From: Thalassocella blandensis | GTDB lineage: Bacteria; Pseudomonadota; Gammaproteobacteria; Pseudomonadales; Cellvibrionaceae | Assembly (NCBI GenBank): GCA_902141825.1 | Contig: CABFPG010000002.1 | Coordinates: 434,001-498,000 of the forward strand | Length of the DNA: 64,000 nucleotides | Direction: 5' to 3' | In this document: positions 9,519 to 17,086 of the stretch, piece after piece | Numbering within the stretch: position 1 is the first letter of the stretch | How the letters are laid out: each line of letters begins with the position of its first letter | Notes under the pieces: model-generated | What the model saw: only the letters and a program-made list of their open reading frames with translations | Databases searched by the model: none | Told to the model about the DNA's origin: nothing | Program-made: the position numbers and the translations under genes

Positions 9519-9977
9519 CTACTCATAAATATCCAGCTCCAGCGCATCCAGCTTGGTCAACATATTGCGCAACAACTCAATTTCCTGTGAACTGAACTGC
9601 TGCATAATATGCGCTTCATAATGCTTGGCGATAGGCACAATTTTTTTATACATACGTTTGCCTTTTTCAGTCAAACACAGCTTTGACCGTCGCTTGTCCT
9701 CTTTGACCATATCCCGCTTTAAATATTTCTCACCGACAAGTTTACTGATTGCGCGCGATACGGCCACTTTATCCATTGCTGTCCGCTCGCCTACCTCCAG
9801 CGCAGAAAGATTAGGCGTTTCCGCTAACACAGCAAGCACACGCCACTCTGGGCGTGTAATGTTAAACGTTTTTTCATAATGCCGAGCGAGCGACGAACTA
9901 ATACGGCTGGCAATAACAAAAAGCCTGTAAGGCAAAAACTGCTCCAACCGCAATACAGTTTGTGAATTTTCAACCAT
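9519..9977 (-). CDS. MarR-family regulator, probably of tyrosine catabolism
   Basis: A 152-residue MarR-type winged-helix regulator. I place the start at the ATG at 9977 (MVENSQTV), which has AGAGGAA about 6 bases upstream; a GTG 18 bases earlier is possible. Core motifs are ITRPEWRVLAVLAETPNLSA, the recognition helix region ERTAMDKVAVSRAISKLV and the wing EDKRRSKLCLTEKGK. It is divergent from hppD, with palindromic elements in the shared 183-base gap. A very similar palindrome occurs upstream of phhA, so it probably represses the phenylalanine/tyrosine genes and senses a pathway intermediate. The ligand is not known. Confidence 0.85.
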   Translation of the reverse strand: MVENSQTVLRLEQFLPYRLFVIASRISSSLARHYEKTFNITRPEWRVLAVLAETPNLSALEVGERTAMDKVAVSRAISKLVGEKYLKRDMVKEDKRRSKLCLTEKGKRMYKKIVPIAKHYEAHIMQQFSSQEIELLRNMLTKLDALELDIYE

Positions 9978-10031
9978 TGGATATTCCTCTCTCACACTAA
10001 GACTTACCTGTTCACGCTATTCTATTGATAT

Positions 10032-10049
10032 TAGTTTCATTTGTAACTA
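10032..10049. promoter_or_regulatory. Putative MarR operator between the MarR gene and hppD
   Basis: TAGTTTCATTTGTAACTA is an imperfect palindrome (14 of 18 positions symmetric) located 55 bases upstream of the MarR start. Seventeen of its bases align with 14839-14855 upstream of phhA with only three differences. A spaced GAAAC...GTTTC pair (about 10070-10100) lies between it and hppD. The operator role is inferred. Confidence 0.6.
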
Positions 10050-10160
10050 TTATCTCCTTATTGTATCGATTGAAACAAGCACCTACCCGGCACGCGTTTC
10101 AATATTATGACTCACCATCCTGTGGCGATCCCGCAGGTCACACAGTTATAAGGTCTTGAT

Positions 10161-11237
10161 ATGGCAGATTTATTTGACAACCCAATGGGATTGGAAGGTT
10201 TTGAATTCGTAGAATTTTCCGCTCCGGACAAAGGTATTTTAGAGCCAGTATTCGAAAAACTCGGTTTTACACTGGTCGCCCAACACAAATCCAAAGACGT
10301 GCAACTCTGGCGTCAAAATGACATCAATTTTATCACCAACTATCAACCCAAAACTCCCGCGTACTATCTTGCTGAAGAACATGGCCCCTGCGCTTCCGGT
10401 ATGGCATTTCGGGTGAGAGATGCCCACCATGCCTACACTCGCGCTTTGGAGCTGGGTGCTCAGCCAATGTCAGTTCCCACCGGTCCAATGGAATTAAATC
10501 TGCCGGCAATTAAAGGCATTGGTGGCGCTCCGCTATATCTCATCGATCGCTACAAAGGCACGAATACCATCTACGATATAGATTTCAAATGGCTCACAGA
10601 AGATCGAACCCCACGCGGTTGCGGCTTTAAATGTATCGACCATTTAACGCATAACGTCTATCGCGGGCGAATGAAATACTGGGCTAATTTCTACGAAAAA
10701 CTTTTTAACTTTAGAGAAATACGCTACTTCGATATCAAGGGTGAATATACCGGACTGGTGTCACGAGCCATGACCGCACCCGATGGATTAATTCGAATAC
10801 CTTTGAATGAAGAGGCTCCCGGCGGCACCGGTCAGATTGAAGAATATTTAATGAAATACAACGGCGAAGGCATTCAACATATTGCCTTCGCCTGTGACGA
10901 TTTAATTCAAGCCTGGGACGAACTCAAAGAAAAAGGCGTCCCGTTCATGTCTCCGCCACCTGATACTTACTACGACATGCTGGACGAGCGTTTGCCCGGC
11001 CACGGTGAACCTGTATCCGAGCTGAAGCCACGCGGAATACTGTTAGATGGCTCAACGGAAGATAATGACCCTCGCCTGCTGTTACAGATTTTCTCTGAAA
11101 CACAAGTCGGCCCCATTTTCTTTGAGTTTATTCAGCGCAAAAAAGACGAAGGGTTTGGTGAAGGCAACTTTAAAGCCCTGTTCGAGTCCATAGAAAGAGA
11201 TCAGGTGAAACGCGGCGTTATCGAAACCTCCAAATAA
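10161..11237 (+). CDS. hppD: 4-hydroxyphenylpyruvate dioxygenase
   Basis: A 358-residue non-haem iron dioxygenase that converts 4-hydroxyphenylpyruvate to homogentisate. The two-domain vicinal-oxygen-chelate fold carries the expected iron ligands His161 (CIDHLTHNV), His240 ([13 protein letters not shown]) and Glu322 (IFFEFIQRK). The family C-terminal signature around [16 protein letters not shown] is intact. AAGG lies about 8 bases before the ATG. It is the first gene of a plus-strand run with a VOC protein, fahA and maiA, and is divergent from a MarR regulator. The pathway is tyrosine to fumarate and acetoacetate. Confidence 0.96.
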   Translation: MADLFDNPMGLEGFEFVEFSAPDKGILEPVFEKLGFTLVAQHKSKDVQLWRQNDINFITNYQPKTPAYYLAEEHGPCASGMAFRVRDAHHAYTRALELGAQPMSVPTGPMELNLPAIKGIGGAPLYLIDRYKGTNTIYDIDFKWLTEDRTPRGCGFKCIDHLTHNVYRGRMKYWANFYEKLFNFREIRYFDIKGEYTGLVSRAMTAPDGLIRIPLNEEAPGGTGQIEEYLMKYNGEGIQHIAFACDDLIQAWDELKEKGVPFMSPPPDTYYDMLDERLPGHGEPVSELKPRGILLDGSTEDNDPRLLLQIFSETQVGPIFFEFIQRKKDEGFGEGNFKALFESIERDQVKRGVIETSK

Positions 11238-11375
11238 TCTACATCGCTCGCGATATGCGCACCAGATATTGGCGCGATAGGCAGTTGCAGCTCAGGCCCG
11301 CACAGGACTGATAAGCCTTCGTCCAATATTTGGTACTTCAATTTAAAACACTGCATCAATTAACGCGAGGTTTAT

Positions 11376-12056
11376 ATGTTAAACGAATCGCTAGCCGCCC
11401 TGAACTTACAAGGTATCCATCACGTCGCCTATCGCTGCAAAGATGCGAAAGAGACAGTCGAGTTTTACCAGAAACACCTGGACATGGATTTCTTACTCGC
11501 GATTGCCGAGGACAAAGTCCCATCTACTGGTGCAGATGACCCCTACATGCATGTTTTTCTGGATGCCGGCAATGGTAATGTACTCGCCTTTTTTGAACTG
11601 CCTAATAGCCCCGATATGGGTCATGATGGCAATACCCCCCTATGGGTGCAACACATTGCCTTTCAGGTAAAAGATCTGGACACACTCCTTTTAGCTAAAC
11701 AACGACTGGTCACAGCAGGTATTGATGTTCTCGGCCCGACGGAACACACGATTTTCAAATCGCTATATTTTTTTGATCCCAACGGACACCGTATTGAACT
11801 TGCAGCCAACACCCACAAACCCGGAATGCTCGAAGAATTAAAACGCGTTGCCCCGGCCATGTTAGATGAATGGGCGCAAACCAAGAAAGCGCCACAACAC
11901 GCCGCCTGGCTCCACGGCAAAGGCACCTTTGACAGCAAGGCCACCAGCAAAGCAACAAATAATACCGGCTCCCATGAACCAGCACGCCATTCAGAGCCAC
12001 CACCACAAGAACAACACGATCAAGAAAAAGAAGCCGACTACTTGCGCGGGTATTAA
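11376..12056 (+). CDS. VOC-family metalloprotein in the homogentisate operon
   Basis: A 226-residue protein with two beta-alpha-beta-beta-beta VOC modules (residues about 10-75 and 88-145) and a hydrophilic, low-complexity tail of some 60 residues. A full metal-ligand pattern is visible: His16 (GIHHVAYRCKD), Glu74 (FFELPNS), His93 (VQHIAFQVKD) and Glu141 (NGHRIELAAN), like the four ligands of glyoxalase I. His/His/Glu is also the iron triad of type I extradiol dioxygenases. It lies between hppD and fahA, where homogentisate 1,2-dioxygenase (hmgA) normally sits, and no HmgA-type cupin gene is present. It could be a replacement ring-cleavage enzyme, a glyoxalase-like helper, or unrelated. The 20-base gap to fahA argues for co-transcription. 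Confidence 0.75.
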   Translation: MLNESLAALNLQGIHHVAYRCKDAKETVEFYQKHLDMDFLLAIAEDKVPSTGADDPYMHVFLDAGNGNVLAFFELPNSPDMGHDGNTPLWVQHIAFQVKDLDTLLLAKQRLVTAGIDVLGPTEHTIFKSLYFFDPNGHRIELAANTHKPGMLEELKRVAPAMLDEWAQTKKAPQHAAWLHGKGTFDSKATSKATNNTGSHEPARHSEPPPQEQHDQEKEADYLRGY

Positions 12057-12076
12057 ATTAATCGAGGAAAAATTAC

Positions 12077-13096
12077 ATGAAGTTAGCGTCATTAAAACAC
12101 GGGCGGGATGGAAAACTGGTTGTTGTTTCGCGGGATTTAACACGCATGGTAGTGGCAAATGAGATATCCCCTACCCTGCAACATGCCATCGACAACTGGA
12201 AGAGCGCTTCCGTCAAACTTTATGAGCTGTATGAAAAATTAAACCAGGAACCTTTTGTCGGCGAAGTGTTTTATCCTCACCTGTGCGCATCACCTCTTCC
12301 ACGCGCCTATCAATGGGCAGATGGCTCCGCCTATGTAAACCATGTTGAATTGGTTCGCCGTGCACGCGGTGCTGAAATGCCAGAATCATTTTGGCATGAC
12401 CCGTTAATGTACCAGGGAGGTTCTGATAGTTTTTTATCACCATACGAAGCGATCACCATGCCACAGATTGAAGGCTGGGGTCTGGATTTTGAGGCTGAAA
12501 TAGCAGTTATTACTGATGACGTACCAATGTCTGTCAAACCGCAGGACGCCGCGTCCCATATTAAACTGCTGATGCTGGTGAACGATGTTTCATTGCGAGG
12601 GTTAATTCCAGGGGAGCTGGCAAAAGGCTTTGGCTTTTTCCAATCAAAACCATCCAGCGCTTTCTCACCGGTTTGTGTGACACCCGACGAACTTGATGTG
12701 GCATGGCGAGATAATAAAGTGCATTTGCCGCTTCTTAGCTATTTAAACGATGAACTATTCGGGAAGCCCAACGCGGGGCGCGATATGACGTTTGATTTTG
12801 CCCAGCTTATCGCACATGCAGCCAAAACCAGACCGTTATGTGCCGGTAGTATCATCGGTTCAGGCACCGTCTCCAATAAATTAGACGGAGGCCCCGGCAA
12901 GCCGGTAGCAGCAGGTGGTGTTGGTTTCAGCTGTATTGCAGAAATTCGCATGATAGAAACCATCTATAGCGGTAACGCTGAAACGCCATTTATGCAAGCC
13001 GGTGATCGTATTCGGATTGAAATGCTGGATCAGCACAAACAAAATATTTTTGGCGCTATCGAACAACAGGTCGACGCTCCGAAACACGCACTTTGA
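12077..13096 (+). CDS. fahA: Fumarylacetoacetase
   Basis: A 339-residue fumarylacetoacetate hydrolase-fold enzyme that would split fumarylacetoacetate to fumarate and acetoacetate, the last step of tyrosine breakdown. Family features are the central metal-binding region around GWGLDFEAEIAVITDDVP, then LLMLVNDVSLRGLIPGEL, KGFGFFQSKPSSAFSPVCVT, and the C-terminal GSIIGSGTVSN and AGDRIRIEMLD. The length matches the short bacterial form and not the roughly 420-residue animal type. GAGGA lies about 8 bases before the ATG. It is 20 bases after the VOC gene and 9 bases before maiA, so the three are almost certainly one transcript. Confidence 0.93.
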   Translation: MKLASLKHGRDGKLVVVSRDLTRMVVANEISPTLQHAIDNWKSASVKLYELYEKLNQEPFVGEVFYPHLCASPLPRAYQWADGSAYVNHVELVRRARGAEMPESFWHDPLMYQGGSDSFLSPYEAITMPQIEGWGLDFEAEIAVITDDVPMSVKPQDAASHIKLLMLVNDVSLRGLIPGELAKGFGFFQSKPSSAFSPVCVTPDELDVAWRDNKVHLPLLSYLNDELFGKPNAGRDMTFDFAQLIAHAAKTRPLCAGSIIGSGTVSNKLDGGPGKPVAAGGVGFSCIAEIRMIETIYSGNAETPFMQAGDRIRIEMLDQHKQNIFGAIEQQVDAPKHAL

Positions 13097-13105
13097 GGCA
13101 GATCC

Positions 13106-13765
13106 ATGAGCGAGTCCGGCAAGCCAATTTTATACAGTTACTTTCGTTCTTCCTGCGCGTTTCGCGTTCGAATTGCCATGAACGTAAAGCAAATTGCCTA
13201 TGAAATAAAAACCATAAATATCCACCCCGACGTGAATGCACAGCTGGATGACAGCTACCTCGCACTGAACCCTCAAGCGAGGGTTCCGCTTTTTATCGAC
13301 GGCAATCTCAAAATTACCCAATCCACGGCGATTATTGAATATCTTGAAGAGCGCTATCCAGGTCCGCCGCTTTTACCAGAGTCCGCCACCGAACGCGCTT
13401 TAGCGCGGCAAATCGTCAATACCATTGCCTGTGATATTCAGCCCTTGAATAATATTTCCGTTCTGCAGAAATTAGGAAAACTCGAACTGCCACAAACCGC
13501 GATCAGCAATTGGTATGAGCACTGGATTAGCAAAGGATTTACCGCTCTTGAAGCGCAATTAAACGGGCAGAATAAGACGGGAGATTTTTGCATTGCCAAC
13601 CAATTCGGAATGGCAGACGTGTATTTAATTCCACAGGTTTGGAATGCACATCGCTTCAAGGTTGACTTGCAGGGATATCCGCGTATTCAGGAAATTTATG
13701 AACGTGGAATGCAAATACCGGCTGTGCTGGCAGCAACACCAGAAAAACAGCCGGATGCGATTTAG
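13106..13765 (+). CDS. maiA: Maleylacetoacetate isomerase (zeta-class GST)
   Basis: A 219-residue glutathione S-transferase-fold enzyme that isomerises maleylacetoacetate to fumarylacetoacetate using glutathione. The diagnostic zeta-class motif is near the N-terminus (YSYFRSSCAFRVRIA, with Ser15, Ser16 and Cys17). The glutathione-binding ARVPLFIDG and TQSTAIIEYLEE follow, then the helical domain ending QFGMADVYLIPQVWNA. It starts 9 bases after fahA. The reading frame meets phhA tail to tail, with about 65 bases between the two stops. Confidence 0.95.
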   Translation: MSESGKPILYSYFRSSCAFRVRIAMNVKQIAYEIKTINIHPDVNAQLDDSYLALNPQARVPLFIDGNLKITQSTAIIEYLEERYPGPPLLPESATERALARQIVNTIACDIQPLNNISVLQKLGKLELPQTAISNWYEHWISKGFTALEAQLNGQNKTGDFCIANQFGMADVYLIPQVWNAHRFKVDLQGYPRIQEIYERGMQIPAVLAATPEKQPDAI

Positions 13766-13830
13766 ATATAACTGGCCAGCAACTCGAAGAACACCACCGC
13801 ATATATGCACGACTCCATTAACTACCGGAA

Positions 13831-14631
13831 TTAACCGGTCAGTTTTTCTTTCACAGGAAAGCTCGGTGCAAATAAGCCCAGTTTTTTTGCTTCGTTCACT
13901 TTCGCCATAATATCGGAATCGGCAATATCGAACAGTTGCTCCATGCTTTCCAGCACATAGTAAACAGGCTGCATAATATCAATGCGATAGGGTGTGCGTA
14001 GCACATCAATCAAATCAAAAGGGCGACGCTCAGCTCGCTCATCATCCAAGGCGTATTGTGTTTCGCCAGGAGAAGACAGAATTCCACCACCGTAAATACG
14101 CAGTCCTTGCGCAGTGTTTAACAAACCAAATTCAACGGTAAACCAATATAACCTCGCCAGGAAAACACGATCTTCTTTACTCGCCTCAACGCCCAACTGA
14201 CCATAACGTTGAGTAAAATGCGCAAAAGAAGGATGCGTCAATAAAGGACAGTGACCAAATATTTCATGAAAAATGTCCGGCTCCTGGAGGTATTCCATCT
14301 CCTGCACGCTTCGAATAAACGTGGCGACGGGAAATTTTCTGGCCGCAAGCAAGGCAAAGAATTTATCAAACGAAATCAATGCCGGAACACCCTCTGTCTG
14401 CCAGCCAGTCGTTGCGGCTAACACAGCATTCACTTCGTGTAGTTGAGGAATTCGTTGTTCCGGGAGTTTTAGTAATGCCACACCGTCCTGATACTCCTGG
14501 CAGGCGCGATTTTGAATCAGCGTTTTTTGATTGACGTAAAGCGTTCGCCAAATGGCGTGTTCGCTTTCAGGGTAATGTACATCACCGTGCGCATCAGGCT
14601 CTCGCGCCTGGTACTTCGAAGTCTTAGACAC
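13831..14631 (-). CDS. phhA: Phenylalanine 4-monooxygenase
   Basis: A non-haem iron, pterin-dependent hydroxylase making tyrosine from phenylalanine, so it feeds the hppD pathway encoded convergently. I place the start at the GTG at 14631, giving 266 residues beginning V(M)SKTSKYQ, because AGAGGAGG lies 5-7 bases upstream. An ATG at 14706 would add 25 residues unlike the family. Numbered from the GTG, the iron ligands are His122 and His127 (IFHEIFGHCPLLTHP) and Glu167 (LYWFTVEFGL). The length matches bacterial monomeric enzymes, which lack a regulatory domain. Two AGTTTCA/TGAAACT palindromes lie upstream. No pterin dehydratase gene (phhB) is adjacent. Confidence 0.95.
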   Translation of the reverse strand: MSKTSKYQAREPDAHGDVHYPESEHAIWRTLYVNQKTLIQNRACQEYQDGVALLKLPEQRIPQLHEVNAVLAATTGWQTEGVPALISFDKFFALLAARKFPVATFIRSVQEMEYLQEPDIFHEIFGHCPLLTHPSFAHFTQRYGQLGVEASKEDRVFLARLYWFTVEFGLLNTAQGLRIYGGGILSSPGETQYALDDERAERRPFDLIDVLRTPYRIDIMQPVYYVLESMEQLFDIADSDIMAKVNEAKKLGLFAPSFPVKEKLTG

Positions 14632-14652
14632 CGCTTTCCTCCTCTGACGTAA

Positions 14653-14671
14653 AGTTTCATTGTGTGAAACT
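14653..14671. promoter_or_regulatory. Inverted repeat just upstream of phhA
   Basis: AGTTTCA and TGAAACT separated by five bases (14653-14671) lie 22 bases upstream of the phhA GTG. The half-sites equal those of the palindrome at 14839-14855 and resemble the one beside the MarR gene. So close to the start, it could block transcription or the leader. Confidence 0.5.
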
Positions 14672-14838
14672 CCGTACAGAATTATTGTGATTGCCCTTCC
14701 CTTCACCCTCGACCCTTGTCAATAACACCATAAATCTGCATGTCAGTCGATTTTGGCGGGAAGAACACAGGCTGCGCTTTTGGCGCTGTTTGCCTGTAAG
14801 CCGGAATATATACTCTTAGAATAAGCGTGCTTGCAATA

Positions 14839-14855
14839 AGTTTCAAGTGAAACTA
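14839..14855. promoter_or_regulatory. Second AGTTTCA-type palindrome in the phhA upstream region
   Basis: AGTTTCAAGTGAAACTA contains a perfect inverted repeat (AGTTTCA, two bases, TGAAACT). It differs at three of 17 positions from the putative MarR operator at 10033-10049. It lies in the 401-base gap between phhA and the gntR-like gene. Apart from these sites and the GntR site, that gap holds nothing I can support. Confidence 0.55.
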
Positions 14856-14979
14856 TTCAGTCTTCAGAAAAATTATTTTTCCTTATAAATCAACAATATA
14901 AACAATATTTTCAGGGCCGATCAAAATTTTCTACCAGCCGCTGGTTAAAAAGTGTTTGCCATACTTTTATCTTTACTAT

Positions 14980-15004
14980 ACTGTGTATACACACTATATA
15001 CAGT
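14980..15004. promoter_or_regulatory. Putative GntR/YtrA operator
   Basis: A 25-base imperfect palindrome with ACTGT/ACAGT ends and alternating GTATAC/TATATA inner sequence lies 28 bases before the GntR-type start. A TATACT element overlaps its left end and could be a -10 box. The position fits autorepression of the ABC-transporter operon. Confidence 0.5.
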
Positions 15005-15032
15005 TAAACATAGAGATTAAGCCAAGCGCGCC

Positions 15033-15446
15033 ATGCCTGCAAAACCAGAATTAACATTACCCCCTTTTAAATTGGCTCAGGCAGATGCTCGACCGATGTA
15101 TGAGCAGATTATTGACAACATAAAGCAGTTGGTCATTTTAGGCGTGTGGCCCCCGGGAATGTCACTTCCATCGATCAGAGAGCTCGCGGTGTCTTTGAAT
15201 GTCAGTGTGATTACTGTCAAGCGAGCTTACCAAGAACTCGATTCCGCTGGAATTATTGTGACTCGCCACGGAAAAGGCTCTTTTGTTTCGGAGCAACTGG
15301 AGCAAGTTTCTCAGGCGAAACAAATTGAGCTGACCGAACGCCTCGTCCAGGCAGCAGAATTAGCAGTTTTACTTAATGTAGACATCACAACGTTAACCGA
15401 GCAGCTTCAACAACTCTACAAAGAAAAGGTAAACGCAAAACAATGA
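15033..15446 (+). CDS. GntR-family regulator, YtrA subfamily
   Basis: A 137-residue protein with an N-terminal GntR winged helix (MYEQIIDNIKQLVILGVWPP, then LPSIRELAVSLNVSVITVKR and YQELDSAGIIVTRHGKGSFV) and only a short C-terminal helical region of about 45 residues. That short form is the YtrA subfamily, which normally represses its own ABC-transporter operon. Its stop overlaps the ATPase start by four bases (ATGA), so the genes are translationally coupled. No good Shine-Dalgarno precedes the ATG. Confidence 0.88.
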   Translation: MPAKPELTLPPFKLAQADARPMYEQIIDNIKQLVILGVWPPGMSLPSIRELAVSLNVSVITVKRAYQELDSAGIIVTRHGKGSFVSEQLEQVSQAKQIELTERLVQAAELAVLLNVDITTLTEQLQQLYKEKVNAKQ

Positions 15447-16357
15447 ATAAAGATGGCTCCTTAATTTCAATGTCCGGCGTTGCCAAACGCTATGAACATT
15501 TCACGATGGAAAACTTTAACCTGCAGCTGAGCAGCGGTGAAGTACTAGGATTGATTGGCCCTAATGGCGCAGGAAAAACCACATGCCTGCGATTAATTAT
15601 GGGGTTTATTTCCGCCGATCAGGGGGACATAGAAGTACTGGGAAAAAGCGTAAAACACGATATTGTATCGATTAAACAGGACGTGGCTTATGTTGCAGAG
15701 GACATGCGAATGTTCGGTAATAAAACAATACAGTGGCACATGCAGTTTTTCTCCAGTTTATTTGTAAACTGGGATCAGCCATACGCCACGGAACTGCTCG
15801 AAACTTTCCAATTGATTCCACAGCAGCAAGTTAAAACTCTGTCACTGGGTCAACGAATTAAAACAAGTTTACTGCTGGCATTAGCGCGTCGGCCCCGCAT
15901 TTTGGTCTTGGACGAGCCCTCCACCGGATTGGACCCAGTCGCACGTCACGAGCTCACCAGCCAGCTATTTCAAATTATGCTTAACGAAGATCACAGCGTT
16001 ATTTTCTCTTCGCAATTTACGCAGGATGTTGAAAGACTATCCGACAGAATAGTTTTTATTGATGACGGACAGATCATCAGCAATCAGGACAAAGAGAGCT
16101 ACCTGGATAGCTGGAAACGCATTGATGTTTGCTTGGAAGCAGAAAAAGATCTGAAGGCATTTTCAGACATAAAAGAAGTGCAAAAAAACGCATTGAACAT
16201 GTCAGTAATTCACTCCGAATTCAATTCAGAGATACAGAAAAGATACAGTCAGCTTGGCTATTCCATCGAAATATCGAAACTGACTTTAGAAGAAATTTTT
16301 ATCGCGCAAACGCTGCATAGACGCCAGCATTTGTCCGCAAAAGGAATTAACGCATGA
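15443..16357 (+). CDS. ABC transporter ATP-binding protein, YtrB-like
   Basis: A 304-residue ATPase. Walker A is GLIGPNGAGKTTCLRL (about residues 37-52), the signature-like LSLGQRIKTSLLLALA follows, then Walker B RILVLDEPSTGLDP. The C-terminal 90 residues are family-specific. The closest types are YtrB/CcmA-like exporters found with GntR repressors, thought to respond to cell-envelope stress or peptides. It overlaps both the upstream regulator and the downstream permease by four bases. Confidence 0.87.
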   Translation: MNKDGSLISMSGVAKRYEHFTMENFNLQLSSGEVLGLIGPNGAGKTTCLRLIMGFISADQGDIEVLGKSVKHDIVSIKQDVAYVAEDMRMFGNKTIQWHMQFFSSLFVNWDQPYATELLETFQLIPQQQVKTLSLGQRIKTSLLLALARRPRILVLDEPSTGLDPVARHELTSQLFQIMLNEDHSVIFSSQFTQDVERLSDRIVFIDDGQIISNQDKESYLDSWKRIDVCLEAEKDLKAFSDIKEVQKNALNMSVIHSEFNSEIQKRYSQLGYSIEISKLTLEEIFIAQTLHRRQHLSAKGINA

Positions 16358-17049
16358 TAAGCATGACCCAAAAACTCATTATCCAAAAAGACATTCAGCT
16401 TTTTGCCAAAAGCGTATCCATTTGTATAGCGTCTGGTCTGCTTTTCTGCGGATTATTCATGTTGCCAGGACAATTTTTTATTGTCCTGGGGTCCATTTTG
16501 ATTATCACCATCATGCTGGGCTATTACCCGTATTTAATTACCACCTGCGTTACACGAGAACACAAAGATAAAAACACTGTTTTTGTCATGTCACTCCCAA
16601 TAACCACAGGCCAATACCTCTTCAGCAAAATACTCTCATGCGCCATTCTTTATGGAGCATGCTGGATCATTTTGTTAAGCACGGTCATATGCGTATTTTA
16701 TTTGGGCGGCCACCTACCCGCATTAATGCCTTCATACTATGTGGTGATGTTTGGGTTATTTATTCCTGCATTTTTGCTAACGCTACTTGTGGCCATACTT
16801 GCGGAGTCCGAAGGTTGGACCATAGTCTCGTTTATCTTCAGCAATATTTTAGTCACGCTTTTAGTGAATGTATTACCTAATTTACCCGCCGTACAACAGG
16901 CATTTGGCATGGGGAATTTGAATGATCAGGGCATACTCTGGCCATCCATTTTCACCTACATTGCACTAAGCGAAATAATCATCAGTGTAATGCTGGCTTG
17001 CGCCTTGTTTATCGTCGTAAAAACAAAGCGTCAATTCATAAACTTTTAA
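16354..17049 (+). CDS. ABC-2 type membrane permease partner
   Basis: A 231-residue integral membrane protein with about six hydrophobic segments, for example SVSICIASGLLFCGLFML, FIVLGSILIITIMLGYY, ILYGACWIILLSTVICVF and YYVVMFGLFIPAFLLTLLVA. Gene overlap (ATGA) with the ATPase identifies it as the permease of the same transporter. The substrate cannot be told from sequence. Confidence 0.83.
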   Translation: MISMTQKLIIQKDIQLFAKSVSICIASGLLFCGLFMLPGQFFIVLGSILIITIMLGYYPYLITTCVTREHKDKNTVFVMSLPITTGQYLFSKILSCAILYGACWIILLSTVICVFYLGGHLPALMPSYYVVMFGLFIPAFLLTLLVAILAESEGWTIVSFIFSNILVTLLVNVLPNLPAVQQAFGMGNLNDQGILWPSIFTYIALSEIIISVMLACALFIVVKTKRQFINF

Positions 17050-17086
17050 GCACATTGTAAGCGCAACATCGTCAAGGAGAAACATA

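Noticed and set aside
13766-13830. CCGG-AATTAA-CCGG palindrome between maiA and phhA
   Set aside because: Only four base pairs per arm and no T-run; too weak to call a terminator.
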